NCBI GenBank assembly: GCA_002329075.1
Contig: DCXR01000041.1
Coordinates: 1 to 11,129 of the forward strand
Reading direction: 5' to 3'
Source of the DNA: Candidatus Neomicrothrix sp. UBA2131
GTDB lineage: Bacteria > Actinomycetota > Acidimicrobiia > Acidimicrobiales > MedAcidi-G1
Length of the DNA stretch: 11,129 bases
Notes under the pieces: model-generated
What the model was told of the DNA's origin: nothing
The model's database searches: none
Seen by the model: the letters and a program-made list of their open reading frames with translations, nothing else
In this document: one piece after another, positions 1-6,587 of the stretch
Layout: every line of letters begins with the position of its first letter
Position numbering within the stretch: the first letter of the stretch is position 1
Translations under genes and position numbers: made by a program

Positions 1-1
1 C

Positions 2-145
2 GATCTGAAGGCGAGCCTGGACGGAGAGACCTCCCTCCGGAGTGCTCCGGGAACCGGGGTGCCGAAACCAGGGTCGGAGAATCCACAGGCAGGCCCCGAG
101 AAGTCCGAGGAGCAGGCAACCGAACCCGAGACCGATGGCGACTGA
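2..145 (+). CDS. tatA: TatA/TatB-family translocase subunit, C-terminal tail (partial)
   Basis: The first reading frame from base 2 is open until TGA at 143-145 and encodes 47 residues, running off the left edge of the window. What is visible is a hydrophilic tail rich in Pro, Gly, Glu and Lys with no hydrophobic segment, ending in a Glu/Asp-rich stretch (motif EKSEEQATEPETDGD). That composition fits the disordered cytoplasmic tail of TatA/TatB proteins, whose N-terminal membrane helix and amphipathic helix would lie outside the window. The assignment rests mainly on position: the stop overlaps the start of tatC by 11 nt, and tatA directly precedes tatC and helY in mycobacteria. It could equally be a TatB, and the tail alone cannot distinguish them. 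Known role of the family: TatA multimers form the pore that carries folded twin-arginine substrates across the cytoplasmic membrane. Confidence 0.55.
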   Translation, partial: DLKASLDGETSLRSAPGTGVPKPGSENPQAGPEKSEEQATEPETDGD

Positions 146-914
146 CGAGGAAACTCCGCAGGGCCGCATGAGCCTGCTGGAGCACCTGATCGAACTCCGG
201 CGACGGTTGCTCGTCTCGATACTGTCCGTATGCGTAGGCGCCGTGGTCTGCTGGATCCTCTATCCGTGGATCCTCGACTTCCTGCTCGAGCCCTACTGCA
301 AGGTCCAGGGCGAATCGGTGGGCGGCGATATGTTCGGAGACGGCTGCGAACTCCTGGTCACCGACCCGCTCGAACCGTTCAGCGTCCGCATGATGGTCGC
401 CGGCTACGGAGGCCTGGCACTTTCCATTCCTGTACTGCTCTGGCAGATCTGGCGGTTCGTGGCCCCGGGGCTGTACCGGCGAGAGCGGCGCTGGGCGATC
501 CCGTTCGTCGGGTTCGGTGTGCTGCTGTTCACTGCCGGGGGCGCCCTGGCCTACTGGAGCATCCCGCGTGCCCTGGGCTTCCTCATGGACATAGGCGGGC
601 CGGACCTGGTCAGCGTCTTCTCACCGGCCAAGTACCTCGGCTTCGTGGTCAAGATGACGATCGCTTTCGGGATCGGGTTCGAGTTCCCACTCGTGCTGGT
701 GTTCCTGCAACTGGTCAGGGTGCTACACCATCGTCAACTGCGAAACGTCCGGCGGTATGCAATCGTCGGAATCGTCGCACTCGTAGCGGTCCTCACGCCG
801 AGCGGAGACCCCTTTACGCTGCTCATCCTCTCGGTACCGATGCTGCTGTTCTATGAACTGGCGATCCTCGTGGGACGGGCGCACGATCGTCGACGGCGTC
901 GCAACCGGGACTGA
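135..914 (+). CDS. tatC: Sec-independent (twin-arginine) protein translocase subunit TatC
   Basis: This 259-residue integral membrane protein is the signal-peptide receptor of the Tat export system, which moves folded proteins across the cytoplasmic membrane. Family hallmarks are clear: an N-terminal HLIELRRRLL motif (residues 17-26), a WRFVAPGLYRRERR loop (106-119) whose Glu117 matches the conserved glutamate of the first cytoplasmic loop, FEFP (182-185) with the conserved intramembrane Glu183, and TPSGDP (221-226) between the last two helices. Six hydrophobic segments are visible at about 25-47, 88-107, 121-143, 168-192, 208-220 and 227-247. Length is normal for TatC. The ATG at 135 was chosen because the frame extended further upstream encodes a low-complexity Arg/Pro stretch in the other frame of the preceding gene; the ATG overlaps that gene's stop, implying translational coupling. 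Met12 at 168 is an alternative start. The tail is basic (RRRRRNRD). Confidence 0.97.
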   Translation: MATDEETPQGRMSLLEHLIELRRRLLVSILSVCVGAVVCWILYPWILDFLLEPYCKVQGESVGGDMFGDGCELLVTDPLEPFSVRMMVAGYGGLALSIPVLLWQIWRFVAPGLYRRERRWAIPFVGFGVLLFTAGGALAYWSIPRALGFLMDIGGPDLVSVFSPAKYLGFVVKMTIAFGIGFEFPLVLVFLQLVRVLHHRQLRNVRRYAIVGIVALVAVLTPSGDPFTLLILSVPMLLFYELAILVGRAHDRRRRRNRD

Positions 915-922
915 TCCACAAG

Positions 923-3040
923 GTGGACGGCTGGTCCTTCGAACTCGACGACTTTCAACTCCGGGCCCTGGCGGCCATCGATGAAGGTCGCTCGGTGCTG
1001 GTGTCGGCACCTACTGCCAGCGGCAAGACGGTGGTCGCCGAGCATGCCATCGACCGGGCGCTCGGCGAGGGACGCCGCACCTTCTACACCACGCCGCTGA
1101 AGGCCCTCTCCAACCAGAAGTTTCTGGATCTCAGCGTCCGCCTGGGCACGGCGAACGTCGGTCTGCTGACCGGGGACAACACCGTCCGGGGGGATGCTTC
1201 GGTGGTCGTGATGACCACCGAGGTACTGCGCAACATGCTGTATGCAGGCTCGGAGGCGCTCGAAGCGCTGGGGTGCGTGGTACTCGACGAGGTCCACTTC
1301 CTCGAGGACCCCTACCGGGGACCGGTCTGGGAGGAGGTGGTACTCGGCCTCGCCGACGACATCCAACTGGTAGCACTGTCGGCGACGGTGTCGAACGCCG
1401 ACGAACTGGGGGAGTGGCTGTGCCTGCAGCACGGCCCGACAGACGTGGTCGTCGAACACAGCCGCCCGGTTCCGCTCCGCAGCCACTACCTCGTGGGCGA
1501 GCGCCGAAGGGGAGGCCGGGTGGTTCGGCTACCCGTGCTCGTCAAGGGCCACTCCAACAGGGAGGGGGACCGGTATGACGCCGAGCCTGGAGGATCGCGG
1601 AACCGTGGGAGCCCTGGTGGACAGCGTCGCCCTTCCCACAGATGGCGCACACCGAGACGGGACGAGGTTCTGCGGGAACTGCAACGCCGCGACCTGCTGC
1701 CGACGATCAACTTCATCTTCAGCCGGGTCGGATGCGAGGAGGCGCGGGACAAGATGGTCAGGGACGGCATCCGGTTGACCGACGAAGCCCAGACGGCAGC
1801 GGTCGCTGCGATCATCGATGAGCGACTGGCCGGGCTTTCCGAGGAGGACCTGGGAGTCCTCGGCGTGGCCGTCTGGCGAGAGGGCCTCGAACGCGGCATC
1901 GCCGCCCACCACGCAGGGATGCTCCCGCTGTTCAAGGAGGTCACCGAGGAACTCTTCGGAGCAGGGCTGACCGGCATCATCTTCGCCACCGAGACGTTGG
2001 CGGTGGGTGTCAACCTCCCTGCTCGAAGCGTGGTGGTCGAACGCCTCACGAGGTTCACCGGCGAACGCCATGAGGTGCTCACCCCGGGCCAGTTCACACA
2101 ACTCACAGGCAGGGCAGGCCGGCGAGGGATGGATGCCGAGGGACACGCCCTCGTCCTGTGGTCCCCGTTCGTGACCTTCGAAACCGTGTCCCGGCTGGTC
2201 AGCAGCACCGAATTCCCGCTTCGGTCCGCCTTCCGACCGACCTACAACATGGTGGCGAACCTCATGGACGGCCGCACCAGGGAGCAGGCCGAGGGCCTCC
2301 TCCGCCGCTCCTTCGGCCAGTTCCAGCTCGATCGCAGGATCGCCCAGCACAGGGAACGGCAAGGGGACCGGAGGCGGGGGCGTGGCGGCGAGGCCCCCGA
2401 TGGCCTGGTCGACAGCCTCTGCGCCCTGCTGGAGGTGCTCGGGGCCCGGGGAATGGCGGATGGGTGGGCACTCACCGACAAGGGACTGCCCCTGGTGGGC
2501 ATCTACAACGAAGCCGACCTCCTCGTCGTCGAAGCGCTGGCCGCCGGGATCCTCGAGGACCTCGACCCACCGGGGCTCGCCGCGGTGCTGTCCGCCCTCA
2601 CCTACCGGCATCGTGGTCCGCTGGAACCCGAGGATCGTCCACTCCACGGCCCGGTCGGGCGGCGACTCACCGAACTGGAGGAGCTCTGGGCGGACGTGGC
2701 AGCAGCGGAGGAGGCGGCCGGACTCGAAGCCCTACCGCAGCCCGACCCGGGATTCGCCCGGGTCGTCCTGTCCTGGACTGCCGGCAGTGACCTGGCTGAC
2801 GTGCTGGGAGGTGTCGGGGACCACGCCTTCACCGGTGGGGAGTTCGTGCGCAACGTGCGCCTCGTCGCCGACCTGCTCCGCCAGGTGGCAAAGGTGGGCC
2901 CGCCCCGTATAGCCAGGGCTGCCCGTCAGGCCATCGGTGAGATCGAACGCGGTGTGGTCTCACTGACCCGGGAAGTCAACGGAGAAGACGACAGGGATTC
3001 CGCATCCTCGCCAGAGGACGCCCCCGGAGACACCGAATGA
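923..3040 (+). CDS. helY: HelY-like SKI2/DEVH-box RNA helicase, compact form
   Basis: This 705-residue protein belongs to the SKI2/HelY branch of superfamily 2 helicases, ATP-dependent enzymes thought to unwind or channel RNA. The ATPase core is intact: Q-motif-like DDFQ (9-12), Walker A APTASGKT (29-36), TPLKAL (57-62), TTEVLRNML (98-106), DEVH (122-125), SAT (153-155), and motif VI QLTGRAGRRG (393-402). A Gly/Arg-rich linker separates the two RecA lobes (about 194-246). The end (about 505-680) matches the DSHCT helical domain: LTDKGLPL, IYNEADLLVVEAL, LDPPGLAAVLSAL. HelY proteins I know are around 900 residues; here only about 30 residues join the QFQLDR segment (467-472) to the start of the C-terminal domain at about 499, where the arch/stalk insertion normally sits. 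GTG at 923 follows tatC by 8 nt, the same order as mycobacterial tatC-helY. It lies in one operon with tatC and the next gene. Exact substrate is unknown. Confidence 0.9.
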   Translation: MDGWSFELDDFQLRALAAIDEGRSVLVSAPTASGKTVVAEHAIDRALGEGRRTFYTTPLKALSNQKFLDLSVRLGTANVGLLTGDNTVRGDASVVVMTTEVLRNMLYAGSEALEALGCVVLDEVHFLEDPYRGPVWEEVVLGLADDIQLVALSATVSNADELGEWLCLQHGPTDVVVEHSRPVPLRSHYLVGERRRGGRVVRLPVLVKGHSNREGDRYDAEPGGSRNRGSPGGQRRPSHRWRTPRRDEVLRELQRRDLLPTINFIFSRVGCEEARDKMVRDGIRLTDEAQTAAVAAIIDERLAGLSEEDLGVLGVAVWREGLERGIAAHHAGMLPLFKEVTEELFGAGLTGIIFATETLAVGVNLPARSVVVERLTRFTGERHEVLTPGQFTQLTGRAGRRGMDAEGHALVLWSPFVTFETVSRLVSSTEFPLRSAFRPTYNMVANLMDGRTREQAEGLLRRSFGQFQLDRRIAQHRERQGDRRRGRGGEAPDGLVDSLCALLEVLGARGMADGWALTDKGLPLVGIYNEADLLVVEALAAGILEDLDPPGLAAVLSALTYRHRGPLEPEDRPLHGPVGRRLTELEELWADVAAAEEAAGLEALPQPDPGFARVVLSWTAGSDLADVLGGVGDHAFTGGEFVRNVRLVADLLRQVAKVGPPRIARAARQAIGEIERGVVSLTREVNGEDDRDSASSPEDAPGDTE
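3026..3029 (+). promoter_or_regulatory. Ribosome binding site for the DAGK-like gene
   Basis: GGAG lies 7 nt before the ATG at 3037, inside the last codons of the helicase gene. It supports the ATG at 3037 as the start, even though that codon overlaps the helicase stop as ATGA. Confidence 0.5.
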
Positions 3041-3648
3041 GCATCGAGAGGGGCCGGGAGTGGGGAAGTAGCGGCCCGCTTCCCGATGACGGGGTGGTGG
3101 TGGCTTCCGATGCAGAGCTCCTCCACCTGGTAACCCGCCATCGACGCGCAGGCACCGAGGTCCCACCCCTGGCGCTCACCGGGGGTGACCTCTGGCGCAC
3201 CCTCGGCGGGTCACCGGGGGTCGAGCGTTGGCGAGGCGAACAGGGACAACGGCTCCGCGTTGACCTCGGAACGGCCCTCCTGGATGGGCGGTTGCACTGG
3301 TTCTGTGCCCACCTCGTGGCACGTCGTTCCTGGCTCCGGGGTCGGACCTGGGTCGCCGCGAACGCCGCCCACCTCGGGAACTGGAACGTCGCCCCCCGGG
3401 CACATCCGGGCGACGGACTGTTGGACGTCCTCGACGCCGACCTTGCCACCGGGCAGCGGTTCGGCGCCCGGCGGCGCCTGCCCAGCGGCACACACGTTCC
3501 GCATCCCGGGATCCGCTACACGCGGACCAGGGCGGAACAGGTCGACTTCGAGCGGCCCACCCCCATCTGGCTGGACGGGCGGCGCACCGGAACCGCCCGG
3601 CGGCTATCCGTGCGCCTCGAGGTCGGGGCGCTCCTGATCGTCGTCTGA
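3037..3648 (+). CDS. Diacylglycerol kinase/YegS-like protein lacking the catalytic GGDGT site
   Basis: This 203-residue protein aligns by eye to the later part of YegS/LCB5/diacylglycerol-kinase family lipid kinases. Residues 42-58 (PPLALTGGDLWRTLGG region) resemble the PLGTGNDLARTLG segment; 105-133 (NAAHLGNW, then VAPRAHPGDGLLDVLD) match the GG..iaPdA.pdDGlLDv hallmark; the end carries IRYTRTRAEQVDF and WLDGRRTG (178-185), the equivalent of the DGE motif, here DGR. The ATP-binding N-terminal half is missing, and where GGDGT should stand the sequence reads ASDAE (23-27). It is therefore probably not an active kinase; a lipid-binding or regulatory role is inference. The gene overlaps helY by ATGA and should be cotranscribed with the Tat genes. 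I have the impression that similar short homologues occur in Acidimicrobiia, but could not check. No signal peptide or membrane helix is visible. Confidence 0.65.
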   Translation: MSIERGREWGSSGPLPDDGVVVASDAELLHLVTRHRRAGTEVPPLALTGGDLWRTLGGSPGVERWRGEQGQRLRVDLGTALLDGRLHWFCAHLVARRSWLRGRTWVAANAAHLGNWNVAPRAHPGDGLLDVLDADLATGQRFGARRRLPSGTHVPHPGIRYTRTRAEQVDFERPTPIWLDGRRTGTARRLSVRLEVGALLIVV

Positions 3649-3652
3649 GCGA

Positions 3653-3679
3653 CCGCCCACGGATACAGCCACCGGGCGG
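3653..3679 (+). other. Inverted repeat in the gap before the M20 gene
   Basis: CCGCCC (3653-3658) and GGGCGG (3674-3679) are perfect 6-bp complements around a 15-nt loop, just after the stop at 3648. It could be a weak terminator of the Tat-helY operon or an operator next to the following promoter. No T-run follows, so intrinsic termination is not supported. Confidence 0.25.
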
Positions 3680-3688
3680 CGGCTTCGG

Positions 3689-3694
3689 TACCAT
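3689..3694 (+). promoter_or_regulatory. Putative -10 element of a leaderless promoter for the M20 gene
   Basis: TACCAT fits the actinobacterial TANNNT -10 pattern and ends 6 nt before the ATG at 3701, so transcription would begin at or beside the start codon. No Shine-Dalgarno sequence is present and no convincing -35 element was seen. Supported by similar boxes before other genes in this window. Confidence 0.4.
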
Positions 3695-3700
3695 CCGGCC

Positions 3701-4897
3701 ATGGCCGACCACCGAGACGTCGCCGAGGCCGCCAAGTCGAGGGTCTGCGCGCACGTCGACGAACTCTCCGACCTCCTCCTCGCCACCTCCCACGACATCC
3801 ATGCGCACCCGGAACTCTGCTACGAGGAGCACCATGCCCACGGGGTCCTGTCCGATGTCCTCGAGGAGCAGGGGCTCGCACCGACCCGTGGCGCCTACGG
3901 GATCGAAACGGCATTCGAGGCCAGGGCGGGCACCGAGGGACCGGAGGTCGCCGTGCTCTGCGAGTACGACGCCCTGCCGGGAATCGGGCATGCCTGTGGG
4001 CACAACATCATCGCGGCCGCAGGCCTGGGCGCCGGGCTGGCCGGAGCCGCTGTCACCGAGGAACTGGGTGGGCGCCTTCGGATCATCGGGACCCCCGCTG
4101 AGGAGGGCGGGGGAGGCAAGATCCGCCTAATCGACCGGGGAGCCTTCGAAGGGATCGCCGCCACACTGATGGTCCATCCGTCCGGCTCAGAGGTGGAGCG
4201 CATGACGAGCCTCGCCGTCCAGCAGGTCCGCGTGGTGTACCGGGGGTCCGCAGCGCACGCGGCCGCCGCCCCGGAACAGGGCATCAATGCCCTCGACGGT
4301 GCCGTGCTCGGCTACGTCAACGTGGCGGCCCTACGCCAGCACATCGCCCCGGACGAGCGCATCCACGGCATCATCGTGGATGGCGGCCAGAAGGCGAACA
4401 TAGTGCCGGAACGGGCCGAGGCCCTCTGGTATGCCCGTTCACCGACGCGTGCCCGACTCGACGACCTGAAACAGCGCCTCCAGGCATGCCTCGAGGCGGG
4501 TGCCGCAGCCGCCGGATGTGCAATGGAACACGAATGGATCCAGCCCTCCTATGACGACGTGCTCGACAGCCGAACCGTCCTCGACGCCTACCTGGCAAAC
4601 GCCCGGGCACTGGGACGGGATCCCCGTCCGGACAGCGAGGTGGCGATCCTCGGCAGCACGGACCTCGGAAACCTCAGCTACCTGGTGCCCTCGATCCATC
4701 CGATGATCAAGGCGGCACCAGATGGTGTCGGCATCCACACGGCCGCGTTCGCCGCCTTCGCAGGTGGTCCCGAAGGCGACCGTGCGGTGCTCGATGGTGC
4801 AAAGGCGATGGCGATGACGCTGGTCGACTGCTGGACCGAGCCGAACCTCCTCGACGCGGCAGCGGCCGAACTGGCTGCAGCCCGGGCCGACACCTGA
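3701..4897 (+). CDS. M20-family metallo-amidohydrolase/dipeptidase (PM20D2/AbgB-like)
   Basis: This 398-residue cytoplasmic enzyme belongs to the M20D metallopeptidases, which hydrolyse amide bonds of small N-acyl amino acids or dipeptides with two divalent metals. Visible hallmarks are HDIHAHPELCYEE (31-43), CEYDALPGIGHACGHN (87-102) with probable ligands Cys99 and His101, GTPAEEGGGG (130-139) with the catalytic/ligand glutamates Glu134 and Glu135, VHP (158-160) with His159, and IHTAAFA (345-351) with His346. The GSAAHAAAAP segment (182-191) starts the lid/dimerisation domain. The CEYDALPGIGHACGHN and STDLGN..YLVPSIHP wording is closer to PM20D2 (beta-alanyl-lysine dipeptidase) and AbgB (p-aminobenzoyl-glutamate hydrolase) than to hippurate or IAA-amino acid hydrolases, so a dipeptide or folate-breakdown substrate is likely but unproven. 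All metal positions are kept, length is normal, and no signal peptide is present. Intergenic gaps on both sides and a leaderless-type -10 suggest a monocistronic unit. Confidence 0.9.
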   Translation: MADHRDVAEAAKSRVCAHVDELSDLLLATSHDIHAHPELCYEEHHAHGVLSDVLEEQGLAPTRGAYGIETAFEARAGTEGPEVAVLCEYDALPGIGHACGHNIIAAAGLGAGLAGAAVTEELGGRLRIIGTPAEEGGGGKIRLIDRGAFEGIAATLMVHPSGSEVERMTSLAVQQVRVVYRGSAAHAAAAPEQGINALDGAVLGYVNVAALRQHIAPDERIHGIIVDGGQKANIVPERAEALWYARSPTRARLDDLKQRLQACLEAGAAAAGCAMEHEWIQPSYDDVLDSRTVLDAYLANARALGRDPRPDSEVAILGSTDLGNLSYLVPSIHPMIKAAPDGVGIHTAAFAAFAGGPEGDRAVLDGAKAMAMTLVDCWTEPNLLDAAAAELAAARADT

Positions 4898-4920
4898 TGG
4901 GGGCAGCGCCGGTTGCAGGG

Positions 4921-4932
4921 CTCCGCGCGGAG
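4921..4932. other. 12-bp perfect palindrome upstream of the ThyX-like gene
   Basis: CTCCGC/GCGGAG is a perfect palindrome lying 16 nt upstream of the putative -10 box at 4948, about where a -35 element would be. It may be an operator or an RNA hairpin ending the M20 transcript; no T-run follows, so a terminator is not favoured. Confidence 0.3.
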
Positions 4933-4947
4933 GGCACCGCCAGGGCC

Positions 4948-4953
4948 TAGCCT
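4948..4953 (+). promoter_or_regulatory. Putative -10 element of a leaderless promoter for the ThyX-like gene
   Basis: TAGCCT ends 8 nt before the GTG at 4962. The same TAGNNT-N8-start arrangement precedes the two minus-strand genes in this window. There is no Shine-Dalgarno sequence, which supports leaderless translation from the GTG. Confidence 0.45.
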
Positions 4954-4961
4954 CGCCGGTC

Positions 4962-6587
4962 GTGACACCCTATTTCGCCGAGGAGTTCACACCGGACGAA
5001 GAGGATGTCCTCCGGCGCTACTTCACCAACCTCGACGAACCCGTCTTCGCACTCGTCAACCTGCCCGAGGTCGTGAAGGGAGCCCTGTTCGCCCGCTACT
5101 CCCGGACGCAGCTCAGCCTCCGGCGCCTGTTCCTGGAGGAGTTCGTGGACGAACTCGACATAAGCGGCGACGAGTCCATCGACGCCACCGTCGGACTGCG
5201 ACGGGCCGAGGAACTCTACGACCGGATCTTTTTCGAGTACGGCGACGACAGCGTGGCGCAGTTGGGCGGCGTCCACCTGGCGTGCGAGCAGTCCTCGAAC
5301 CTGTTGACGAAGATACTCGAGCGCGGTCGGCTCATGTCGTACCTGGAGCAGTCGACGCGCTACATCGCCTACGACGACCGACCGGGTGGCCGCTTCCGCT
5401 ACTACCGGGACCCAGACGTACTGTCCTCGGCCCTGGGTGCCCGCTACGTCGCCGACCTGGACCGCCTCTTCGAGGTCTACTCCGAACTGGTACCCGTGAT
5501 GGTCGCCCACTTCCGGGAGCGGAGCCCCAAGCAGCCGGACGACTCCGACTTCGTCTACCGGCAGGCGACCAACGCCAAGGCCTTCGATTCCGTCAGGGGC
5601 ATCCTTCCCGCGGCGTCGCTATCGAACCTCGGCATCTACGGAACCGGTCAGGCCTATGAGGCGCTGTTGGTGCGGATGAGGGCACACCCACTGCCGGAGG
5701 CCCGTTCCTACGCCGAGATGATGTTGCGCGAGCTCCGCAAGGTCGTCCCGTCGTTTCTGCGGCGTGTCGACCTCCCTGACCGCGGCGAGGCGACCGGCCG
5801 CTTCGCTGCCGAGAGCCGCGAACGGCTCGAGGAACTGGCCGACGAGTTCTTCCCGACGGACGAGGTCGTCGGGTCGGCGCCGATCGTCGACCTCACGGAC
5901 TTCGACCCTGATGCCGAGGTGAAGTTGGTTGCGGCCGCCCTCTATTCCTCGTCGCACCATCCGGACCGGCATATAGAGGCACGGGTGCGGCGCATGACCG
6001 TCGAGGAGCGCGTGAGGGTCCTGTCAGCCCTGACGGGAGACCGCGACAACCGACGACAGCGGCCCGGGCGCTCCCTCGAGAGGCCGACCTACCGATTCGA
6101 CATCCTCTCCGACTACGGCGCATTCCGGGACCTCCAGCGTCACCGGCTCCTGACCATCGAGTGGCAGCGCCTGACGCCCCTGCACGGCTACTGCCGTCCA
6201 CCCGACCTCGATGAGGCTGGCGTGGCCGGACGCTTCGACGAGGCGATGGACCGATCCGCCGCCCTCCACGGGGTCCTGCTCGATCCGTTCCCCGCGCAGG
6301 CCTCCTACGCCGTCTCGCTGGCCTACAGGATCCGGTACCTGATGGAGATGAACGCCCGTGAGGCGATGCACGTGATCGAGTTGCGCACCACCCCGCAGGG
6401 CCATCCCGCCTACCGGGAGGTCTGCCAGCAGATGCACCACCTCATCGCGGACGTGGCCGGCCACCGGGCCATTGCCGAGATGATCCGCTTCGCCGACCAC
6501 TCGGATGAACCGGAACTCGAACGCATCGAAGCCGAACGTCGCGCCGAGGAGCGTCGACAGACCCGCGGCGACGCCACCGTCGGTTGA
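4962..6587 (+). CDS. Double-length ThyX-like (FAD-dependent thymidylate synthase family) protein
   Basis: This 541-residue protein appears to contain two ThyX-fold modules in tandem; ordinary ThyX is about 220-300 residues. Module 1 (about 25-270): FEYGDDSVAQ (91-100), then RGRLMSYLEQSTRY (121-134), matching the ThyX signature RHRX7S except for Gly in place of His, then LPAAS (215-219) and the RSYAEMMLRELRKVVPSF helix (248-265). Module 2 (about 375-515): LQRHRLLTIEWQRL (391-404), which keeps RHR but has Arg403 in place of the signature Ser, then SYAVSLAYRIRYLMEMNAREAMHVIELR (448-475) and a final QQMHHLIADVAG helix. Canonical ThyX uses FAD, NADPH and methylene-THF to make dTMP. Whether this protein does so is uncertain because neither signature is complete. 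A charged tail (515-536) may be coiled coil. GTG start is supported by a leaderless-type -10; the stop overlaps the next gene as TTGA. Confidence 0.8.
   Translation: MTPYFAEEFTPDEEDVLRRYFTNLDEPVFALVNLPEVVKGALFARYSRTQLSLRRLFLEEFVDELDISGDESIDATVGLRRAEELYDRIFFEYGDDSVAQLGGVHLACEQSSNLLTKILERGRLMSYLEQSTRYIAYDDRPGGRFRYYRDPDVLSSALGARYVADLDRLFEVYSELVPVMVAHFRERSPKQPDDSDFVYRQATNAKAFDSVRGILPAASLSNLGIYGTGQAYEALLVRMRAHPLPEARSYAEMMLRELRKVVPSFLRRVDLPDRGEATGRFAAESRERLEELADEFFPTDEVVGSAPIVDLTDFDPDAEVKLVAAALYSSSHHPDRHIEARVRRMTVEERVRVLSALTGDRDNRRQRPGRSLERPTYRFDILSDYGAFRDLQRHRLLTIEWQRLTPLHGYCRPPDLDEAGVAGRFDEAMDRSAALHGVLLDPFPAQASYAVSLAYRIRYLMEMNAREAMHVIELRTTPQGHPAYREVCQQMHHLIADVAGHRAIAEMIRFADHSDEPELERIEAERRAEERRQTRGDATVG

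Noticed and set aside
1560..1650. Suspected pair of compensating frameshifts in the helicase linker, because another frame reads less biased sequence
   Set aside because: The annotated frame is open, and recognisable family sequence (TPRRDEV, FIFSRVGCEEA) continues in the same frame on both sides; HelY linkers here are often basic and variable.
1529..2647. A 372-codon minus-strand frame inside the helicase gene
   Set aside because: It is fully antisense to helicase motifs V/VI and the DSHCT start, with no recognisable domain.
3653..3679. Intrinsic terminator after the DAGK-like gene
   Set aside because: A 6-bp stem with a 15-nt loop and no T-run is too weak; kept only as an inverted repeat.
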